Assembly (NCBI GenBank): GCA_015231955.1
Contig: JADGAN010000005.1
Location: 1-64,000, forward strand
DNA length: 64,000 bases
Direction: 5' to 3'
From: Oligoflexia bacterium
GTDB taxonomy: Bacteria > Bdellovibrionota > Bacteriovoracia > Bacteriovoracales > Bacteriovoracaceae
The translations under genes and the position numbers were made by a program. This document shows positions 58,772-64,000 of the stretch, piece after piece (the first letter of the stretch is position 1; each line of letters opens with the position of its first letter). The notes under the pieces are model-generated. The model ran no database searches and had not been told where the DNA came from. It saw only the letters and a list, made by a program, of their open reading frames with translations.

Positions 58772-60096
58772 CGTTCTAATCCTTTGGTGAATGGTCTATA
58801 TAAAAAAGGGGAGTGTTGATTTTTGGTTTTTAAGTTTTCTTTAGTTAATCGTGAGAAAACCTCCTTGTCATATAAATCCACGATATAAAAATCGCCTAAG
58901 AAATTTTTTTCAATCTGTCCCAGTTTAGGAAGATTTAAGGTCTGGAGTGTAGGAAATTGTAAAAGCATGCTCTCCCAAAAGGGATTGAAAAAATTGCAAG
59001 CTGCATAGGTGCACATTTTAGCAATAATTACAGGAGAAACTTTCTCATACTTTAATAACCACTCGATAAATAACCCATAGGTATCCAATTGAGGAAATCC
59101 GGAAAATCCCTTTACTAACTTTTCTTCTAATGTGTGAGGAGCATGATCGGTAGCAAAGAAATCCACCAGCCCTTTTTTTACAATCTCTAGTAAATAGAGA
59201 CGATCTCGCTCCTCTCTAATAGGTGGGTTAACATGAAAGTATGAGGATATTTTTTGTAATTCTGCTTCACTCTCCAACATTTCGCTCGAAAAATAGAGAT
59301 GATGGGGTGCCACTTCAAACGTAAGTGGAATTTTTCTTTTTTTGGCATTAAGACAAAGCTCTGCCCCCTCTTTTGTCGAAAGGTGACATATATGAGGATG
59401 AAAACCAATTTCTACGGCAAGCTCAATCACATCATGAATAGCATCGACTTCAGCAGAGGGAGGGCGTCGCGTACCATGCGTACTCTCCCCTACATATCTT
59501 TTTAAAGCGCTCGGATGTTCACAATGAAAAGCAATCATCTCCCCTGGATATTTTGCTAAAACCTCTTTGAGTTCATCTTTATTGGCAAAGGAGGTATGCG
59601 GATCAGCATTGACTGAAACACCATAATAAACTTTATAAGGAACTTTAAAAGAAAATGCTCCAGTTGAATTTTTATCAATTAAAACGTAAGGAACAATTGG
59701 AACAGATGTTTGTTTTATCGATCGCGCGATAAGAAAAACCTTTCGGCGATAACTTTCCAAATCTCTGGGAGGATCAACACGATTATTGGGCATCTCCATG
59801 AAAGCGCTCACCCCGCCATTTCTTGCAGCGAGGGAGGCAGAGGTAAAATCCTCTTTATAATTTTCAGTCGCAGAAGAGTCTTCTCTTGCGTGAACATGGA
59901 TATCAATAAATGAAGGGAATAATATTTGTTGATCAGTAAAATACCAATCTGGAGGGCCTATGGCCAAAGAAGCATCAACGTCAGCAATCACCCAGCATTG
60001 AGAAGATTCATCGTAATGGAGTGAGAGACGTTGCCTTCTGATTTCGTGATTAAGAACGAAACATCCATCTACAATCATGCTTAACTTAAGTATCAC
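58768..60096 (-). CDS. pyrC: Dihydroorotase
   Basis: 442 residues. Metal-binding FIDIHVHAREDSS near 60, the carbamylated-Lys region and HICHLSTKEGAEL, FEVAPHHLYFSS and the catalytic Asp in DFFATDHAPHTLEEK. The type resembles class I dihydroorotases. Converts carbamoyl aspartate to dihydroorotate. First gene of the pyr operon. GTG 60096 or ATG 60078 could start it; the former gives the usual N-terminal strand length. Its promoter lies in the 80-base gap shared with divergent purA. Confidence 0.92.
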   Translation of the reverse strand: MILKLSMIVDGCFVLNHEIRRQRLSLHYDESSQCWVIADVDASLAIGPPDWYFTDQQILFPSFIDIHVHAREDSSATENYKEDFTSASLAARNGGVSAFMEMPNNRVDPPRDLESYRRKVFLIARSIKQTSVPIVPYVLIDKNSTGAFSFKVPYKVYYGVSVNADPHTSFANKDELKEVLAKYPGEMIAFHCEHPSALKRYVGESTHGTRRPPSAEVDAIHDVIELAVEIGFHPHICHLSTKEGAELCLNAKKRKIPLTFEVAPHHLYFSSEMLESEAELQKISSYFHVNPPIREERDRLYLLEIVKKGLVDFFATDHAPHTLEEKLVKGFSGFPQLDTYGLFIEWLLKYEKVSPVIIAKMCTYAACNFFNPFWESMLLQFPTLQTLNLPKLGQIEKNFLGDFYIVDLYDKEVFSRLTKENLKTKNQHSPFLYRPFTKGLER

Positions 60097-60176
60097 TTTC
60101 TTTTAGATTTTGTCACCCTCTTTTGTTAAGATTCTTTTCGATCACTCTTCACATCACTACTTACAAAGGTGTTTTT

Positions 60177-61433
60177 ATGAACGTGACTGCAATTCTAGGT
60201 GCCCAATGGGGCGATGAAGGAAAAGGAAAAATCATCGACTACTTCGTTCATCATCAAGAGCATCAACAAGAGATGGTTATTCGTGGACAAGGAGGAAGTA
60301 ATGCTGGCCACACTTTAATTCGCGATGATGGAAAAAAAATTGTTCTACGCCTGCTTCCCACCGGTATCGTTAGCACCAAGGCCCTTAATATCATAGGACA
60401 TGGAGTGGTACTCGATCCTGTCTCCTTTTTAAAAGAGGTGAGAGAGATTAGAGAGCATGGTTTTGAAGTCTCCAGTAAAAATCTTTTGCTTTCAGAACGG
60501 GTGCATCTCACCTTTCCTTGGCATCGCCTCTACGATCAACAAAATAATTTTGTTGGAACGACAGGAAACGGCATCGGTCCTACCTACTCTGCCAAGGCCT
60601 TACGGGAAAATATCCGTCTTGGAGATTTTATTCACTCGCCAACAATTGCCTTTGAAAAAATGGAGCGTTTAAAGAAAAATTTTTTGGCCACCTATAAAGG
60701 TAATTTTGAACAGGCTCAATTTGAAGAAATGTACCTTAAATATAAGGAAAGCATTTTAACGCTTATTAATGATTACAGTGATCTGATTCAAGAAGTGCAT
60801 CCTATTATTCAAAGCTACCTTAAAAGTAATAAAAATATTTTATTAGAAGGAGCGCAAGGAACACTTCTCGACCTTGACATGGGCACCTACCCTTTTGTTA
60901 CAAGCTCTACAACTACTCTTGCAGGACTTTGTATTGGATCGGGAATTGCTCCAAATCAAATCAATAAGAGCATCGGTGTATTTAAAGCGTATGTTACTCG
61001 CGTTGGCGATGGTCCTTTCCCTACAGAAGATTTAGGAGAATATGGAAAGATGCTTCAAGAAAAAGGAAAAGAGTTTGGATCGGTTACCGGCAGACCAAGA
61101 AGGTGTGGCCACTTAGATCTAGTCCTGCTTAAGCATGCTTGTGAGTTAAATGGCTTTAATGAACTGGTTATGACTAAATTTGATATCCTCTCTCATTTTT
61201 CTCAAATGAAAATTTGTGATCGTTATAATGAAGCAAGTTCTCTCTTTGCTCTAAATAGACTCACTCCCCACTATAAAACATTTAATAATCCCTCTGAGAA
61301 TTTAAATGAAATCATTACATTTATCGAAGATTTTTTACAAACAAAAATTTCATTGCTTTCATGCGGACCGAAAAGAGATGATTTGGTAAAAATTTCAAGA
61401 AAGAGAGAAGAATTAAAAAAAAGCGCGCATTGA
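60177..61433 (+). CDS. purA: Adenylosuccinate synthetase
   Basis: About 418 residues from ATG 60177 (AAAGG at 60164-60168). VTAILGAQWGDEGKGKIIDYF is the GTP/IMP-binding P-loop, followed by GGSNAGHTLIRDDGKK, TTGNGIGPTYSAK and LLEGAQGTLLDLDMGTYPFVTSS. First committed step from IMP to AMP. Divergent from the pyr operon by 80 bases, so purine and pyrimidine operons share an intergenic control region. Confidence 0.97.
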   Translation: MNVTAILGAQWGDEGKGKIIDYFVHHQEHQQEMVIRGQGGSNAGHTLIRDDGKKIVLRLLPTGIVSTKALNIIGHGVVLDPVSFLKEVREIREHGFEVSSKNLLLSERVHLTFPWHRLYDQQNNFVGTTGNGIGPTYSAKALRENIRLGDFIHSPTIAFEKMERLKKNFLATYKGNFEQAQFEEMYLKYKESILTLINDYSDLIQEVHPIIQSYLKSNKNILLEGAQGTLLDLDMGTYPFVTSSTTTLAGLCIGSGIAPNQINKSIGVFKAYVTRVGDGPFPTEDLGEYGKMLQEKGKEFGSVTGRPRRCGHLDLVLLKHACELNGFNELVMTKFDILSHFSQMKICDRYNEASSLFALNRLTPHYKTFNNPSENLNEIITFIEDFLQTKISLLSCGPKRDDLVKISRKREELKKSAH

Positions 61434-61513
61434 AGTATTTTAAAGTTAGCAGAAAACTTTGGAATGGTACATAGCTAATTTTGACCTTGACAAAAAATTT
61501 TTATTACTCACTG

Positions 61514-61541
61514 TTGACTAGCTCCCATCACCTGTTATACA
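61514..61541 (+). promoter_or_regulatory. Promoter for the guaB-like gene
   Basis: TTGACT (61514-61519), 16-base spacer, TATACA (61536-61541). The start codon is at 61590, about 40 bases after the likely transcription start. It would separate guaB/purM expression from purA. Confidence 0.6.
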
Positions 61542-61589
61542 GAAATTAAGAAAATTAGGAATAAACCTAAATTTCACTAAGGGTAATGA

Positions 61590-62708
61590 ATGGCACGGAG
61601 TATTTCCTTCGAACCTTCGAGAACCTTACAAGAGTTCCGACTTCTTCCTGGACTTACTGATCCTCGCACTAGTTTTGAGCAGATTTCCTTAAAAACGAAT
61701 CTAAGCAACGACAACAATCTCTCTATCAATGTTCCAATCATCGCAGCGGCCATGCAAGCAGTATCAGGTTCCAAACTTGCGTTGTCACTCTCGCGAGAAG
61801 GAGGATTAGCGGCGATCTACTGTTCACAATCGCCCGAGGATCAAGCAAGTATGGTGAAAGCAGTAAAAGAAAATTTGCTGCAACCACCAGCAACTTCACT
61901 TCATGAATTTCCTCATCAAATCTCTAAGGCCTCTGCGGCAATCAACACTCACGATTACACCACAAGAGTTCCTTTGCTGATTGCTGCTGGTGTGGATTTG
62001 CTGGTTATCGATTCCTCCGATGGACACTCTTATTATCAACGCAAAACTATTGAGTGGATTAAAGCACACTTTCCCAACACTCCGGTAGTAGCAGGAAATA
62101 TCATCACCGAAGAGGCCTTCTTTTATCTTGCGGAATCTGGAGCAAACGCTATCAAGATCGGGATGGGAAATGGATCAATTTGTATTACCCAAGAACAAAA
62201 AGGAACAGGACGTGGACAAGCAACAGCACTCATGGAGGTAGTACACGCTAGAGAGATTTTTTACAAAGAGACTGGAAAGTATGTGCCTCTTATCTCTGAT
62301 GGAGGAATCACCTCCGACAAAGATATCATCATCGCTCTTGCACTTGGAGCAGATGCCGTGATGATGGGGCGTTACTTTGCAAGAACTGATGAGTCACCAA
62401 CTGATAAAGTAATAATAAATAATAAATGTTATAAACCTTACTGGGGAGAGGGCTCCACCAAAGCACAAGAGTGGAGGAAGGCCCGTTATCGTCAATCGCT
62501 GTTTGAAGAGGGTGTAGAAGGATTTGTGGAGTGTGTGGGTAGTCTCCATCAAGTGCTTCCTGTTACCCTTGCAAAGATCCGGTCGGCAATGAGCACTGCC
62601 GGGGCACAGACTATTCGCGAGTTTCAAGAAAACTCTCGCCTAGAACTGATGTCTCCGCCAGCACAACAAGAGGGTAAGGTTCACAGCATTTATCAAAACA
62701 ATCCATAA
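61590..62708 (+). CDS. guaB: IMP dehydrogenase-like protein lacking CBS domains
   Basis: 372 residues. Barrel motifs: VPIIAAAMQAVSG, DLLVIDSSDGHS, VAGNIITEEAFFYLAESGANAIKIGMGNGSICITQ with the catalytic Cys, PLISDGGITSDKDIIIALALGADAVMMG, and the flap ARYRQSLFEEGVEGFV. The usual CBS pair inserted after strand beta-2 is missing: from IAAAMQ the chain proceeds through REGGLAAIYCSQ directly. So NADH-dependent IMP-to-XMP conversion without CBS regulation is likely, although GMP reductase cannot be excluded. Followed 20 bases later by purM. Confidence 0.88.
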   Translation: MARSISFEPSRTLQEFRLLPGLTDPRTSFEQISLKTNLSNDNNLSINVPIIAAAMQAVSGSKLALSLSREGGLAAIYCSQSPEDQASMVKAVKENLLQPPATSLHEFPHQISKASAAINTHDYTTRVPLLIAAGVDLLVIDSSDGHSYYQRKTIEWIKAHFPNTPVVAGNIITEEAFFYLAESGANAIKIGMGNGSICITQEQKGTGRGQATALMEVVHAREIFYKETGKYVPLISDGGITSDKDIIIALALGADAVMMGRYFARTDESPTDKVIINNKCYKPYWGEGSTKAQEWRKARYRQSLFEEGVEGFVECVGSLHQVLPVTLAKIRSAMSTAGAQTIREFQENSRLELMSPPAQQEGKVHSIYQNNP

Positions 62709-62728
62709 CCACTCTTGGAGAGAATATT

Positions 62729-63784
62729 ATGATACTCGAAACGCATCCAGCTTCTATTGCTAGCTTGGAGAATGGGGATCTGTGCTCAAAAATTGCTTAC
62801 ACTCACGCTTTAAGCACTAGCGCCCAGGCGTTCCAAACAAGCGATGGCCCCTATGCAGGGATTGTGGAAATTGCTGGCGCTAAAATTGGAATCACCTCTG
62901 ACGGTATCGGAACAAAAGCAGAGATCGCCGAGAGATTAAAAAAATACGATACCCTCGGATTTGATTTAGTGGCCATGGTGGCAGACGATTTAATTGCTAG
63001 CGGAGTGAGGCCACTCTACCTCTCCAATATCCTCGACGTAAATACACTTAACCCTCAAGTAATTGATGAGCTGATGCAAGGGCTGGCCAAGGCGGCCATC
63101 TATGCACGCACTCAAATTGTTGGTGGAGAGATTGCAGGATTGTCGTCACGGGTGCAAGGGTATGGAGAGGGCACTCACTTCAACTGGAGTGCTACCGCTA
63201 TTGGAGATTTGCTTTGTGATAAACCTATTTCTGGTATCGATGTCAAGACCGGTGATCTCATCATTGCTTTAAAGGAAGAAGGCATTCGCAGTAATGGGCT
63301 TACACTAGCACGAACTATCTTACAAAACCAATTTGGAAATGAATGGCACTTACACCAAGGATGGGGCGACTATCTCCTAACTCCTTCTCGCATCTATGCA
63401 CCCTTTGTAGTCGATGTAATCACCAAGGCCAGTATTGCCATTCATGGCATTGCCCATATCACCGGAGGCAGTTTTAAATCCAAACTTGGTCGCGTGCTTA
63501 AGGCCACAAAATTAAGTGCCCTGATCGATCATCCCTTTGCAGCACCAGCACCTATGCTGGCGCTGCAAGAGTTGGGTGCTATTTCAGATCATGAGGCCTA
63601 TCGCCACTGGAATATGGGCCATGGAATGCTGCTGCTGGTTCCCGCTCTTGCCGCTGATAAAATTCTTAGCTTTGCACTCAAACAAAATCTACAAGCACAA
63701 GTGATTGGCAGCATAGAGCAATTATCCAAACCACAAATAGTCATTAACCTTCAAACGGGAAAGACAGTAATTTATGAATACTAA
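62729..63784 (+). CDS. purM: Phosphoribosylformylglycinamidine cyclo-ligase
   Basis: 351 residues. ITSDGIGTKAEIAERLKKYDTLGFDLVAMVADDLIASG, IVGGEIAGL and IRSNGLTLARTIL match AIR synthetase, as does HITGGSFKSKLGRVL near the end. ATP-dependent ring closure of FGAM to AIR. The ATG of the next gene lies inside its last codons (overlap of 11 bases). Confidence 0.94.
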   Translation: MILETHPASIASLENGDLCSKIAYTHALSTSAQAFQTSDGPYAGIVEIAGAKIGITSDGIGTKAEIAERLKKYDTLGFDLVAMVADDLIASGVRPLYLSNILDVNTLNPQVIDELMQGLAKAAIYARTQIVGGEIAGLSSRVQGYGEGTHFNWSATAIGDLLCDKPISGIDVKTGDLIIALKEEGIRSNGLTLARTILQNQFGNEWHLHQGWGDYLLTPSRIYAPFVVDVITKASIAIHGIAHITGGSFKSKLGRVLKATKLSALIDHPFAAPAPMLALQELGAISDHEAYRHWNMGHGMLLLVPALAADKILSFALKQNLQAQVIGSIEQLSKPQIVINLQTGKTVIYEY

Positions 63785-64000
63785 TCATCCTTTTGTTGTA
63801 CTTTTACCGAAAAAGATAACGAACACAAAAACATTGCAAGCGAAACTCTATATTTTTCATTATATTATTGAGGAACAGTCCCTTGCAGAATTTGCTAAAG
63901 AAAATCTTTTAAACACAATCACCGATGATCTTTATATCAATGAAATTCCTCAGCTTGATTATCCTTGTTATACTTATGTTTCTAAAAAAAGTGGTGTTAC
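63774..64000 (+). CDS. 5' end of next purine gene (perhaps purL)
   Basis: ATG 63774, in the last codons of purM, opens a frame running to the window end (about 75 residues). The reading (NHPFVVLLPKKITNTKTLQ, YTYVSKKSGVT) would suit the start of a phosphoribosylformylglycinamidine synthase, where a PurS-like domain is followed by R/K-x-GVTD, but the fragment is too short to be sure. Co-expression with purM is clear from the overlap. Confidence 0.45.
   Translation, partial: MNTNHPFVVLLPKKITNTKTLQAKLYIFHYIIEEQSLAEFAKENLLNTITDDLYINEIPQLDYPCYTYVSKKSGV

Noticed and set aside
1..64000. rRNA or tRNA genes, CRISPR arrays
   Set aside because: No T-loop (gttcgaatc-type) with a matching cloverleaf and no set of regularly spaced direct repeats was noticed; repeat copies at 78, 20936 and 24602 are too far apart to be an array.

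Overview
The window (64 kb, moderately AT-rich) reads as bacterial chromosome from a Gram-negative organism. Evidence for that is the many Sec signal peptides and lipoboxes, a beta-barrel outer-membrane protein, a BamE-like lipoprotein, a class 2 (quinone-type) PyrD and a HemY-type protoporphyrinogen oxidase. The abundance of CheA-like/Hpt phosphorelay proteins, a fused acetylglutamate kinase/synthase, a fused PyrB-PyrI and many secreted proteins of unknown function would suit a Bdellovibrionota/Deltaproteobacteria-type genome. That placement is inference; no rRNA or tRNA gene is present to test it.

Layout. 1-700: a DUF2148 ferredoxin-like protein behind a degenerate hairpin repeat. 713-11722 (minus): a large signalling block. 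A six-gene, tightly overlapping operon encodes two CheX-like proteins, a PAS-Hpt-ATPase CheA-like kinase, two single-domain receivers and a degenerate HD-GYP protein; it is followed by a second, membrane-anchored CheA-like kinase of 1318 residues. No CheW, CheR, CheB or MCP is seen. 12041-14789: an acetyltransferase and a large secreted protein. 15047-19335: arginine genes argB(A)-argC, then a carboxymuconolactone-decarboxylase-like protein and a ThDP enzyme. 19490-24445: secreted and lipoprotein genes, a two-repeat protein, an adenosylhomocysteinase-like protein and hemG.

24500-31800 is an accessory, decaying region. It holds long hairpins, a second nearly intact copy of the hairpin repeat, frameshifted genes, a secreted zinc metallopeptidase resembling the NleD (M91) family, a hydrolase remnant, an AAA/DUF4143 ATPase, an orphan polymorphic-toxin C-terminus with a likely immunity gene, and a frameshifted lipoprotein.

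31857-47894 is mostly housekeeping and envelope: a Pif1/HRDC helicase, metG, two glycosyltransferases, a STAS protein, lipoproteins, RidA, a DUF218 protein, a bifunctional (p)ppGpp synthetase/hydrolase, gmk, a FliL-like membrane protein and a secreted ParB-like protein. 48011-53723: two small heat-shock proteins, an 800-base decayed gap (an IstB-like remnant and a duplicated fragment of an outer-membrane protein gene), a SET-domain protein translationally coupled to a multi-TM hybrid histidine kinase, a group II intron-like tail, and the outer-membrane protein itself. 53963-64000: a histidine acid phosphatase, then a nucleotide-biosynthesis block in which the minus-strand operon pyrC-pyrBI-pyrE-pyrF-pyrD diverges from plus-strand purA, guaB-like, purM and the start of another gene (perhaps purL).

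The points most worth a second look are the SET-domain/hybrid-kinase pair, the receptor-less CheA/CheX relay, the 106-base hairpin repeat family, the NleD-like secreted peptidase, the adenosylhomocysteinase-like protein missing catalytic residues, the lipoprotein methyltransferase, and the toxin/immunity remnant.
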